Position numbers and translations under genes: made by a program. Below are positions 1-6,443 of a DNA stretch of 7,320 nucleotides, in pieces. Position 1 is the stretch's first letter; every line of letters begins with the position of its first letter. The notes beneath the pieces are model-generated. The model worked only from the letters and a program-made list of their open reading frames with translations. It was not told where the DNA came from and searched no databases. The stretch is taken from contig DCUS01000112.1 of assembly GCA_002327885.1 (NCBI GenBank), positions 1-7,320 on the forward strand, written 5' to 3'. Source of the stretch: Syntrophaceae bacterium UBA2208 (lineage in GTDB: Bacteria; Desulfobacterota; BSN033; UBA1163).

Positions 1-963
1 GCCCCCGTCGGGACGGGTCCTTTTAAATTCGTAGAATGGGCTCGAGGGGATCATATCACTCTGGTCAAATTTGATGAATACCGTAAAAAAGGAATTCCCT
101 ATCTTGACAAGGTGACGTTCAAATTTATTGGAGACCCGAGCGCACAGATTGCCAGCCTCAAGGCGGGCGATATCGACGCGATCGCCTATGACGTGAGTCC
201 GGAGAACGCACTCCTTCTTGAAAAGGACCCAAGATTTAAAGTCCTTAATGGATTCACCACCACCGAAGTCATCCTCTCCACCAATCATACAAGAAAGCCC
301 TTCAACGATGTCCGCGTGCGAAGAGCGATGGCCTATGCCATTGATCGAAACGCTCTGATTAAGGGAGCGATGTCAGGTTACGGTGTTCCCATTGGAAGTC
401 ATATGGACCCGGGCAACCCTTATTATATTGACCTCACCTCCCTGACTCCCTATAACCCCGAGAAGGCAAAACAGCTCCTTGCCGAAGCGGGATACCCGAA
501 TGGGTTTGAAGCGGTCATCAAGCTGCCCGAACGATTTGCCTATGCGAAACGGACAGGGGAAATCATCGCAGATATGCTCTCCCAGGTAGGAATCAAATTA
601 AAGATCGAGTTGACGGAATGGGGGCAGTGGATCGACCGGGTTTTTAAAAATGCTGACTTTGATCTCACCGTCATCGGTCATGCGGAGCCTTTTGATATTA
701 ACATCTATGCCAATCCAAAATACTACTTCCGTTATGATAATCCGAAATTTCAAGAGACCTTGAAGAAAGCGGAGATGGAGGCGAATCCCAAAATTCAGAG
801 AGAACTTTATATCGCTCTCCAGAAGATCATTGCAGAGGATGCGGTGAACGGATTTCTATTTGTGTTGCCCAGCCTTCCCACCATGAAAAAAGAGGTGATG
901 AATTGGTGGAAGGATTATCCGATGACGGCGGTCGATGTGACCGAGGTGTGGATACAGAAGTGA
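1..963 (+). CDS. ABC transporter substrate-binding protein, family 5 (peptide type), 3' part
   Basis: Partial gene: the reading frame is open from base 1 and ends at TGA 961-963, giving 320 residues. Family members usually have about 500-550, so the signal peptide and roughly the first 200 residues lie outside the window. Visible hallmarks of the SBP_bac_5 (DppA/OppA) family are GTGPF at residues 4-8, the ASLKAGDIDA stretch (SBP core), and PFNDVRVRRAMAYAIDR at about residues 100-116, a very typical family signature. In this family the protein binds peptides, or sometimes nickel, opines or other small solutes, outside the cytoplasmic membrane and delivers them to DppB/DppC-type permeases. Two such permease genes follow directly, which supports the role. 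The ligand cannot be told from this fragment. The GTG at 112 is an internal valine codon, not the start, because conserved family sequence continues upstream of it. Confidence 0.93.
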   Translation, partial: APVGTGPFKFVEWARGDHITLVKFDEYRKKGIPYLDKVTFKFIGDPSAQIASLKAGDIDAIAYDVSPENALLLEKDPRFKVLNGFTTTEVILSTNHTRKPFNDVRVRRAMAYAIDRNALIKGAMSGYGVPIGSHMDPGNPYYIDLTSLTPYNPEKAKQLLAEAGYPNGFEAVIKLPERFAYAKRTGEIIADMLSQVGIKLKIELTEWGQWIDRVFKNADFDLTVIGHAEPFDINIYANPKYYFRYDNPKFQETLKKAEMEANPKIQRELYIALQKIIAEDAVNGFLFVLPSLPTMKKEVMNWWKDYPMTAVDVTEVWIQK

Positions 964-965
964 AG

Positions 966-1012
966 GATTGTAGATTTTAGATTGCGGATTTGGAAAATCA
1001 AGATCTAAAATC
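966..1012 (+). repeat. GATT heptamer array folding into a nested hairpin
   Basis: GATT occurs at 966, 973, 980 and 987, exactly 7 nt apart (units GATTGTA, GATTTTA, GATTGCG, GATTTGG). The same stretch forms a nested inverted repeat. Outer arms are GATTTTAGAT (973-982) and ATCTAAAATC (1003-1012), a perfect 10 bp. Inner arms are GATTT (987-991) and AAATC (995-999) around a GGA loop. It starts just after the binding-protein stop codon. As RNA it could protect the 3' end of the upstream message, but that function is inferred. Confidence 0.75.
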
Positions 1013-1032
1013 GAAGCTCAAATGATGAGATG

Positions 1033-1074
1033 GGCCTGGGGATTTTCCTATAGAAACTTCAGGCCTTTTCTTTC
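1033..1074 (+). terminator. Terminator-like hairpin between binding protein and permease genes
   Basis: GGCCTG (1033-1038) and CAGGCC (1060-1065) pair perfectly. Two G-U pairs and one G-C pair extend the stem inward to 1041/1057, leaving a loop of about 15 nt. TTTTCTTTC (1066-1074) follows at once, as in an intrinsic terminator. The first permease starts only 12 nt further on, so the likeliest role is partial termination (attenuation) within the operon. The large loop and interrupted T-tract make full termination less likely. Confidence 0.5.
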
Positions 1075-1086
1075 AGTCTTCCAGAG

Positions 1087-2031
1087 ATGGGAATTTTTCT
1101 ACTCAAACGATTTTTTATTCTCCTGCTGACGCTCATCCTTGTCTCCATCGCCATCTTTGCTGTCCTCTTGGTGATTCCGAGTGATCCGGCCCAGATCATC
1201 CTGGGCATCCACGCGACTCCGGAAACCCTTCAAACGTTAAGACACCAGTTGGGCTTGGATCGACCGGTCATCCTCCAGTATTTCGACTATATGAAGAGTC
1301 TTGCGATGGGAGATTTAGGGCGCTCCATTACTTATGATATTCCCATTAGCTCTTTGATTTTCTCCCGGCTTCAGGTGACCATTCCCTTGGCCATTTTCTC
1401 AATGATCTTTGCGATTGTCCTGTCCATCCCCATGGGGATCTATTCCTCATTACATCGGAATCGAGTTGGCGATTATGGCATTATGGTTTTTTCACAAATC
1501 GGCCTGGCCGTCCCCGCTTTCTGGGCAGGCATCCTTCTGATTCTCCTCTTTGCTGTGAACCTACATTGGTTCCCTGCAGGAGGATTCCAGCCTTGGCAGG
1601 TGGATCCTTTTCGAACGCTGAGGTCTCTTTTTCTCCCAGCCCTCTCCTTAGGGTTCGTGAGAGCAGCCGTGCTCACCCGGATGACACGGTCTTCCATGCT
1701 TGAGGTTCTCGGAGAAGATTATATTCGAACGGCCCAAAGCAAGGGTTTGCCGAAAAGATGGGTGGTCTATAAGCATGCCTTGCGAAATGCCATCATCCCT
1801 GTGGTGACGATCATCGGACTCCAGGCGGGCGATCTTCTCGCCGGGGCGATCATCATTGAAATGGTGTTTCATCTTCCCGGGGTGGGACGATTGGTCTTCG
1901 AAGCCATTGGTCAGAGAGACCTTCCTGTCATCCAGGGGGTGGTTCTTCTGATCGCCATGATGATTGTCGTCATCAATTTCTTGACGGACGTCGCCTATCG
2001 ATATCTTGATCCAAGGATTCGTTATGAGTGA
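1087..2031 (+). CDS. Dipeptide/oligopeptide ABC transporter permease, DppB type
   Basis: A 314-residue inner-membrane protein, a normal length for DppB/OppB-type permeases. About six hydrophobic segments are visible, near residues 9-31, 97-120, 132-157, 178-197, 235-262 and 280-303. Family marks are the N-terminal RFFILLLTLILVS helix, the MGDLGRSI element at 74-81, and the cytoplasmic EAA loop at about 210-238 (EDYIRTAQSKG...HALRNAIIP), which docks on the ATPase subunit. The C-terminal DPRIRYE is also typical. It should form half of the membrane channel with the next gene product. The ATG at 1087 is the first start after the in-frame stop TAG at 1051. It has no clear Shine-Dalgarno sequence (only CCAGAG directly upstream), which is odd next to the good site of the following gene. 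The name DppB describes the family only; the substrate is unknown. Confidence 0.94.
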   Translation: MGIFLLKRFFILLLTLILVSIAIFAVLLVIPSDPAQIILGIHATPETLQTLRHQLGLDRPVILQYFDYMKSLAMGDLGRSITYDIPISSLIFSRLQVTIPLAIFSMIFAIVLSIPMGIYSSLHRNRVGDYGIMVFSQIGLAVPAFWAGILLILLFAVNLHWFPAGGFQPWQVDPFRTLRSLFLPALSLGFVRAAVLTRMTRSSMLEVLGEDYIRTAQSKGLPKRWVVYKHALRNAIIPVVTIIGLQAGDLLAGAIIIEMVFHLPGVGRLVFEAIGQRDLPVIQGVVLLIAMMIVVINFLTDVAYRYLDPRIRYE

Positions 2032-2872
2032 GGGGAAAAGTTTTCACCTGTTCCGAAACGTTAACTTTATTATCGGGTTCTTGATCACCTTGATCATACT
2101 CCTCACTGCTCTCCTCAGCCTGGGCTATACTCCCTATGATCCGAATCGTATGAATCTTTCCCATCGATTTCAGGCGCCCAGTTCGGCTCACTGGTTGGGA
2201 ACCGACCAGTATGGAAGGGATATTCTCAGTCGGGTGATGAAGGGAGCAATCAATTCGATCATCGTGGGAATGGTGGCCGTTTCAATCGGAATGAGTTTTG
2301 GCATTCTCCTCGGTTCTTTGGCTGCTTTTTATAAAAAGTGGGTGGATGAATCGATCATGAGAATCTCAGATGTGCTCTACGGATTTCCGGCTGTCCTCAG
2401 CGCCATTCTCATCACTTCTATCCTTGGCCCAGGAGTGATAAACAGCATGATCGCCATCGGAATATTCAATATTCCTATTTTTGCAAGATTGACCCGAGCC
2501 ACTTCCCTTTCCATATGGGAACGAGATTATGTGACTTCCGCCAAAGCGATTGGGAGGAGCAATGCAGGAATTATCTGGAGACATGTTCTCCCCAATATCC
2601 TTTCCTCTCTGATCGTTCAGGGAACGGTTCAGTTTGCCATTGCCATCTTAGCCGAGGCGGGCCTGAGCTATTTGGGTTTGGGCACTCAACCTCCTCATGC
2701 GAGTTGGGGGAGGATGCTCCAGGAAGCCCAAACCTTTATGGGAACTTCTGCGTGGCTGGCTATTTTTCCCGGATGTGCCATCGCTCTCGCTGTATTGGGA
2801 TTCAACCTTCTCGGAGATGGACTAAGAGATATGCTTGACCCAAAACTCTCCCGTATTCAACGATTGGGGTAA
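2024..2872 (+). CDS. Dipeptide/oligopeptide ABC transporter permease, DppC type
   Basis: 282 residues, usual for DppC/OppC permeases. Family features are the N-terminal helix at about 13-34, HWLGTDQYGRDILSR at 56-70 (a strong DppC signature), the EAA loop at 166-191 (ERDYVTSAKAIG...HVLPN), the LSYLGLGTQPP stretch near 214-224, and GFNLLGDGLRDMLDPKL at 259-275. It should pair with the preceding permease to form the channel. I chose ATG 2024 because AAGGA (2013-2017) lies 6 nt upstream. A TTG at 2006 is in frame but has no ribosome site and would add six residues without family support. The gene overlaps the upstream permease by 8 nt (2024-2031), so translation is probably coupled and the two subunits are made in equal amounts. 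Confidence 0.94.
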   Translation: MSEGKSFHLFRNVNFIIGFLITLIILLTALLSLGYTPYDPNRMNLSHRFQAPSSAHWLGTDQYGRDILSRVMKGAINSIIVGMVAVSIGMSFGILLGSLAAFYKKWVDESIMRISDVLYGFPAVLSAILITSILGPGVINSMIAIGIFNIPIFARLTRATSLSIWERDYVTSAKAIGRSNAGIIWRHVLPNILSSLIVQGTVQFAIAILAEAGLSYLGLGTQPPHASWGRMLQEAQTFMGTSAWLAIFPGCAIALAVLGFNLLGDGLRDMLDPKLSRIQRLG

Positions 2873-2889
2873 AAGAATGCGGAATAATT

Positions 2890-2925
2890 CCCTTCTTTCC
2901 CCTTTTCGCAAAAGGGGATGAAGGG
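2890..2925. repeat. Intergenic palindrome, copy A
   Basis: Perfect hairpin CCCCTTTT (2899-2906), loop CGC, AAAAGGGG (2910-2917), flanked by a second pair of arms CCCTTC (2890-2895) and GAAGGG (2920-2925) across a small internal loop. It lies between the DppC-type and M20 genes. No T-run follows, so it does not look like an intrinsic terminator. It resembles three other palindromes in this window (near 4274, 4702 and 5972), which suggests a dispersed repeat. Confidence 0.7.
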
Positions 2926-2959
2926 GGGATTTGGTCGTTAAAGAATTGAGGAGTCAAAT

Positions 2960-4240
2960 ATGAAATTTGATCGTATACTAAAAGAAATTAAGAAAGAGGA
3001 GTTGATTAAACTCACGCAGGATCTCATTCGAATTCCAAGTGTCCGGCGGCAGGGACAGGGAGAGCAGGAGGTCGCCCTTTATCTCGCCCGCTTCTTGGAA
3101 GGGATCGGACTTGATGTGGTCATCGAGGATGTGGAACCCGGTTCTCCCAATGTCATTGCTGTGCTTCAGGGAGAAAGCGAAGGTCCGTGCCTGATGTTTG
3201 AGTGTCACACGGATGTTGTCACCGAAGGCGATCCCTCCGAATGGAAACATGGTCCCTTTGAAGGGAAGTTGGTGGGGAATCGAATCTACGGGAGAGGGGC
3301 CTGTGACACCAAAGGGAATTTAGCCGCCGCGGTGGTGGCCGTTCAGGCCATCAGTCAATCAGGCATTCCCTTTAAGGGAAAAATTCTTTTGGGAATTCTG
3401 GTTGATGAAGAAGGGATGATGAGCGGGGTGAAGCATTTTATTCGCCAGGGTTGGGCCAATGGCATCCATGCCGCGATGATCTGTGAGCCGGGCGACAATC
3501 AACTCTGTATTACGCAGAAAGGAGCCCTCCGGGCGGAATTGATCACCAGCGGAAAGATGAGCCATGGAGCCATGCCTCTGGCTGGGCTCAATCCCATTCC
3601 TCCCATGATATCGATCCTTGAAAAAATAAAGCAATTGGAGGAGGAGGAGATCGAAAGGCTGGGGAAGAATGATTTTTTGGGATATCCGAGCATCACCCCC
3701 ACTGTGCTTCAAGCCCCTGTGAAAGGGGAACCGCAACTCAATGTGGTCCCTTACCAGTGCAGGGCGCTGCTCGATATTCGAACCGTTCCGGGTCAATCTC
3801 ATGAAGCCCTGAAGAAGCAATTGGAGGATATTGTCCAGGAGGAGGAAGGGTCGGTGAATGCCAGTCTCCATTCGGGTCCTTTCAAAGAGATAAGGGAGAC
3901 ACTTGAAAAAGGCCTCTCTAAAGGGATGTCCTTTCAGTCGAAACTTGATGTGTTTGAGGATCGGCCCTGGACCAAGACCTCTCGGGAGGAGAAGATTGTT
4001 CAGGCTGTTTCGAAAACAATTCAATCTGTGACCGGAGAGGAACCGGTTTATGGGGGCGTTCCAGGGGCGACGGATGGGACCTTCCTATCCGCCTGGGCGG
4101 GAATTCCAATCGTCACCCTGGGCGCGGGGAAATGGATGATCCCCCATCAGAAAGATGAATGGGTTTCCGTCGAAGAACTTGAACTCACTACAAAAATTTA
4201 TGCCGGGAGCGCTCTCGAGTTTTTGAATTTTGGAACTTGA
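2960..4240 (+). CDS. M20 family metallopeptidase / ArgE-DapE-type deacylase
   Basis: A 426-residue cytoplasmic enzyme (no signal peptide) of the M20 zinc hydrolase family, which hydrolyses short peptides or N-acyl amino acids. The active-site set appears complete. H83 and D85 are in CHTDVV, the bridging ligand D116 is in GRGACDTKG, and general base E150 with metal ligand E151 is in VDEEG. Third-ligand acid E176 is in CEP, and H397 is in IPHQKDEW near the C-terminus. SHGAMP at 201-206 marks the dimerisation (lid) domain inserted at about 190-310. The start ATG 2960 has GAGGAG at 2948-2953, 6 nt upstream. It lies 87 nt after the DppC-type gene on the same strand, so it may belong to the transporter operon and act on the imported substrate. 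Overall style is that of ArgE/DapE-like deacylases, but neither acetylornithine nor succinyl-diaminopimelate activity can be assigned: no arginine or lysine pathway gene is nearby. Confidence 0.92.
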   Translation: MKFDRILKEIKKEELIKLTQDLIRIPSVRRQGQGEQEVALYLARFLEGIGLDVVIEDVEPGSPNVIAVLQGESEGPCLMFECHTDVVTEGDPSEWKHGPFEGKLVGNRIYGRGACDTKGNLAAAVVAVQAISQSGIPFKGKILLGILVDEEGMMSGVKHFIRQGWANGIHAAMICEPGDNQLCITQKGALRAELITSGKMSHGAMPLAGLNPIPPMISILEKIKQLEEEEIERLGKNDFLGYPSITPTVLQAPVKGEPQLNVVPYQCRALLDIRTVPGQSHEALKKQLEDIVQEEEGSVNASLHSGPFKEIRETLEKGLSKGMSFQSKLDVFEDRPWTKTSREEKIVQAVSKTIQSVTGEEPVYGGVPGATDGTFLSAWAGIPIVTLGAGKWMIPHQKDEWVSVEELELTTKIYAGSALEFLNFGT

Positions 4241-4254
4241 GGTTTATTATGTTG

Positions 4255-4315
4255 AGGCTGGGAAAAGGATTTGCCCCCTTTTTAACGAGGGGAAAATTTT
4301 TCTGTCTGAGAGCCT
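4255..4315. terminator. Imperfect palindrome between convergent genes (copy B), possible two-way terminator
   Basis: Nested arms AGGCT (4255-4259)/AGCCT (4311-4315), GAAAA (4262-4266)/TTTTC (4298-4302) and CCCCT (4275-4279)/AGGGG (4288-4292). AAAATTTTT follows the innermost stem on the + strand. It fills the gap where the M20 gene (+) meets the FmdB gene (-), where a shared terminator is expected. The outer arm reaches 2 nt into the end of the FmdB stop codon. The inner stem is only 5 bp with an 8-nt loop, so termination strength is doubtful. Confidence 0.4.
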
Positions 4316-4664
4316 AATCTTCGACGCCTTCTTCTGACTTCGAACCCCTTTCTTCTTCCATCGCTTTTTCCACCATCTGATCGACATCCTCCCCCATGTC
4401 CTCTCCAAGCTCTTTGCCCATCTTCTTCATCCATCTGGCCATGGTCTTTGGATCCTTCTCATCCAAATCCCCCCATTTTGACGGGTCAGCCAGACTCTCC
4501 ATTCTACTTTCTTCCGAACGGATCACCCTCACTTTCGAGAGGACGCGAGACATCTTTTTGCTCTTGCATCGCTTGCATTGAGGGATAGATGTTTCATCGG
4601 TTTTAATCAATAGAAATTCAGAGATCTTCCCGCAATTCCCACAACGATATTCATAGATTGGCAT
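4314..4664 (-). CDS. FmdB family zinc-ribbon protein
   Basis: A 116-residue protein starting MPIYEYRCGNCG, the hallmark of the FmdB (putative regulatory protein) family. Two CxxC pairs, C8/C11 and C30/C33, should bind one zinc ion. The domain ends near residue 45 (MSRVLSKVRVIRS). The rest (about 50-116) is a highly charged, acidic, probably helical tail rich in E, D, K and M, with no recognisable domain. The family name comes from a gene near a formamidase/amide-utilisation locus; its molecular function is poorly known, so a regulatory role here is not established. The start has a strong Shine-Dalgarno sequence, GGGGAGGG in the - strand, which begins directly after the stop of the upstream MFS gene (gap 13 nt). 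This points to one transcript and reinitiating translation. Confidence 0.9.
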   Translation of the reverse strand: MPIYEYRCGNCGKISEFLLIKTDETSIPQCKRCKSKKMSRVLSKVRVIRSEESRMESLADPSKWGDLDEKDPKTMARWMKKMGKELGEDMGEDVDQMVEKAMEEERGSKSEEGVED

Positions 4665-4677
4665 ATTTTCCCTCCCC

Positions 4678-5871
4678 TCATTCCCTTCCTGCGGTGGGCG
4701 ACCCTCCCCCTTTTAGTGAGGGAAGATTTTGGGATTTTTTTCTAATGGTGAAATAGAAATACAGGAAATTGATGATGCCGGTGAGCGTCAGGCAAAGGAA
4801 CATCGTCATATAATTGGTTAACTGAAGGATGATGCCCATAATGACTGAACCCATGCCCGAACCGAGATCAGCGATCGCGGTAAATGTGCCCATGGCTGGG
4901 CCAGGAGACGATCTTGCATGATCCAGGGCATAAGCCACCAGCGTGGGATAGAGAAAGGCATTCCCAATCCCCCAGATCACTGCCACCAGTATAAACATGG
5001 GAAGCGTTTTAGAAAAGGCAAGGATGAACATTGAAAGGATGTAAGCGATGAGGCAGGGGAAAATGATCTTTTCCCGGTTGTAAACATCCAGAATTCTCCC
5101 ACCCAAAGCACGGCCGACCACATGGATGACCGCCAACGCGCCAAAGAAAAGCCCGGGATTTGAAACTCCGTGACTTAGGGCATAAAGTGGAAAGAATGCC
5201 GTCACTGCCCCCCAAACGATGTTGACCATAAAAGCCATCATGGCGGGGGGGAGGGCCTCGCGACTTAAAAAGGGCTGTTTCTTTGAGGATGGATTTTCAA
5301 ATGAAGACCCCTGTAACTTGCTCAATCGGGTAGTGATGATTAAGGAGCTTATGGATAATGCCGTGCAGACCAGAAAGAGGATATTGAAATGGAATTGATT
5401 GATAAGAAGCATCCCAAAGTAAGGGGCGAGAACAAAAGCAAAATTGATAGCCAGATAATAGTAACTGAGACTCTGTCCACGGTGAGCCTCCGGGCTGATA
5501 TTGGCGATCAATGTGAAAGCAGCGGTTGAAAAGAATGCGAGGCCAGTCCCATGCAAAATCCGAACGATAAAAAGGGGCCAAAAAGGCGGTGCGAAGAGAT
5601 AGGCAATAGAGGAGAAGGTATACAAGATGGTTCCATAGATCATGAACTTTCTTTCAGCAATTCTTAAAAGGGCTCTTCCAATAAAAGGCCTCAGGATTAG
5701 AGAAGAGACGCTGAAGACTCCGATGAGAAGACCGATCTCCGCCTCGGGAGATCCTCTGCTCGAAAGATAGATGGGGAATGTAGGGATGAGGAGACAAAAA
5801 ACCGAAGAGAAAGCAAATTGTGCAAAAAAACTGAGAATGAAATCCCGGGTGAGTATTTTCTTGATGGCCAT
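4678..5871 (-). CDS. Major facilitator superfamily (MFS) transporter
   Basis: A 397-residue inner-membrane protein with about 12 hydrophobic helices, near residues 11-33, 45-67, 76-94, 98-122, 136-158, 161-181, 208-231, 238-256, 268-287, 290-312, 326-350 and 353-375. A polar cytoplasmic loop (about 182-205) separates the two six-helix halves, as in MFS carriers. The loop between helices 2 and 3 (RPFIGRALLRIAERK, 61-75) is a degenerate MFS motif A. VRILHGTGLAFFSTAA (103-118) resembles helix 4 of drug/sugar efflux-type members. Substrate and direction are unknown; efflux is the commoner role for such proteins. The ATG at 5869-5871 has only a weak ribosome site (GGAA). The last 16 residues (NLPSLKGGGSPTAGRE) do not look like MFS sequence and are encoded largely by an intergenic-type palindromic repeat. 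Confidence 0.92.
   Translation of the reverse strand: MAIKKILTRDFILSFFAQFAFSSVFCLLIPTFPIYLSSRGSPEAEIGLLIGVFSVSSLILRPFIGRALLRIAERKFMIYGTILYTFSSIAYLFAPPFWPLFIVRILHGTGLAFFSTAAFTLIANISPEAHRGQSLSYYYLAINFAFVLAPYFGMLLINQFHFNILFLVCTALSISSLIITTRLSKLQGSSFENPSSKKQPFLSREALPPAMMAFMVNIVWGAVTAFFPLYALSHGVSNPGLFFGALAVIHVVGRALGGRILDVYNREKIIFPCLIAYILSMFILAFSKTLPMFILVAVIWGIGNAFLYPTLVAYALDHARSSPGPAMGTFTAIADLGSGMGSVIMGIILQLTNYMTMFLCLTLTGIINFLYFYFTIRKKSQNLPSLKGGGSPTAGRE
4702..4735. repeat. Palindromic repeat copy C, inside the 3' end of the MFS gene
   Basis: CCCTC (4702-4706) and GAGGG (4718-4722) pair around CCCCTTTTAGT. The + strand text CCCCCTTTTAGTGAGGG closely matches copy B (CCCCCTTTTTAACGAGGGG near 4274), and both continue into an A-rich stretch and TTTT. 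It encodes part of the C-terminal tail of the MFS protein on the - strand. Confidence 0.55.
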
Positions 5872-5971
5872 ATCGCGTTCCAGTTAGAAAATAAAAATTG
5901 TTGGTCCAAGGGTGAGGGTCGAAAAGCCCATTTGGTTTATACCTTATGAAGAATTATTTTAAATTTATAGA

Positions 5972-6004
5972 CCCCCTTTTGTAAAGGGATGGGGAGTTTC
6001 TCCC
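5972..6004. repeat. Tandem small palindromes (copy D) between divergent genes
   Basis: CCCTTT (5974-5979), loop TGT, AAAGGG (5983-5988) is followed at once by GGGAG (5992-5996), loop TTT, CTCCC (6000-6004). The first hairpin matches the core of the other C/T-A/G palindromes in this window. It lies in the 219-nt gap between the divergent MFS and TIGR04076 genes, about 20 nt upstream of the -35 box at 6024. No good promoter for the MFS gene was found in this gap. The stretch 5945-5970 is simply AT-rich. Confidence 0.55.
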
Positions 6005-6023
6005 TAACGATTCCAGATTCAGA

Positions 6024-6052
6024 TTGACAAGGGTTCAATTTCTATTAATAAT
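6024..6052 (+). promoter_or_regulatory. Sigma70-like promoter for the TIGR04076-crotonase unit
   Basis: A perfect -35 box TTGACA (6024-6029) and a 5/6 -10 box AATAAT (6047-6052) are separated by exactly 17 nt. Transcription would start near 6059, about 30 nt before the ATG at 6091, leaving a short leader that carries AGGAGGAGG (6075-6083) as the ribosome site. Spacing and boxes are close to the housekeeping consensus; the activity itself is inferred. Confidence 0.7.
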
Positions 6053-6090
6053 CCCTTATAAATTAGAATGAATTAGGAGGAGGCTCTATC

Positions 6091-6378
6091 ATGGCAAATC
6101 CAGAGAAAGTGATTTTAAAAATTGTTTCGGTGAAAGGGACCTGCGCAGCCGGTCATTACGAAGGGCAGGAGTTTGATCTGAGTCAGGACTTCCTCTTAGG
6201 ACTCTCCGGAGATCCCCGGGCCATCTGTCCTTCGGCATTTCATGCCATCTTTCCCTCATGGCGGGTGCTTCGCCATGGTGGGGAATACCCTTGGGAAGAG
6301 GATCGAGACAGGACAACCATTGCCTGCCCCGATCCATTCAATCCTGTGGTGATGGAACTCCGAAGGGTAAAAGGATAA
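6091..6378 (+). CDS. TIGR04076 family small protein, function unknown
   Basis: A 95-residue soluble protein. It fits the TIGR04076 family as I remember it: TCAAGHYEGQEF near 17-28, ICPSAFHAIFP at 45-55, LRHGGEYPW at 60-68, and ACPDPFNPVVMEL at 78-90. Three cysteines (C18, C46, C79) and three histidines (H22, H51, H62) sit in or beside these conserved blocks. A metal or redox role is conceivable, but none is established, and I do not assign a function. There is no signal peptide or membrane segment. The start is supported by a strong AGGAGGAGG (6075-6083). It is the first gene of a unit with the crotonase gene 65 nt downstream, and is divergent from the MFS gene. Confidence 0.85.
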   Translation: MANPEKVILKIVSVKGTCAAGHYEGQEFDLSQDFLLGLSGDPRAICPSAFHAIFPSWRVLRHGGEYPWEEDRDRTTIACPDPFNPVVMELRRVKG

Positions 6379-6387
6379 TATTAAAAA

Positions 6388-6410
6388 TTAACATTGACAC
6401 GTTAACTCAA
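6388..6410. promoter_or_regulatory. Inverted repeat TTAAC-N8-GTTAA upstream of the crotonase gene
   Basis: TTAAC (6388-6392) and GTTAA (6401-6405) form a 5-bp inverted repeat around ATTGACAC. A TTGACA box (6394-6399) sits inside it and TCAA follows at 6407-6410. This would suit a repressor site over a -35 box, but no convincing -10 box lies at the right distance (best is TAAACT, 14 nt away). It may simply be AT-rich spacer. Confidence 0.25.
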
Positions 6411-6443
6411 CAATAAACTGGTCCGGAAGGATAAGGAGGATTT

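Noticed and set aside
2006..2023. TTG 2006 as the start of the DppC-type permease
   Set aside because: No ribosome site precedes it, while ATG 2024 has AAGGA at 6 nt and gives a normal N-terminus.
2515..2838. 107-codon + strand open frame overlapping the DppC-type gene
   Set aside because: An out-of-frame shadow of a well-supported permease gene; its translation shows no family signature.
2890..2925. Intrinsic terminator after the DppC-type gene
   Set aside because: The hairpin is strong, but it is followed by GGGATTTGG rather than a T-run; a dispersed repeat explains it better.
3359..4024. 221-codon open frame on the - strand inside the M20 gene
   Set aside because: It lies wholly opposite a gene with a full catalytic motif set. 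Its translation is rich in repeated L/H/R runs without any recognisable domain, and it has no supporting context.
6089..6337. 82-codon - strand open frame opposite the TIGR04076 gene
   Set aside because: The + strand gene has a promoter, a strong ribosome site and conserved family blocks; the antisense frame has none of these.
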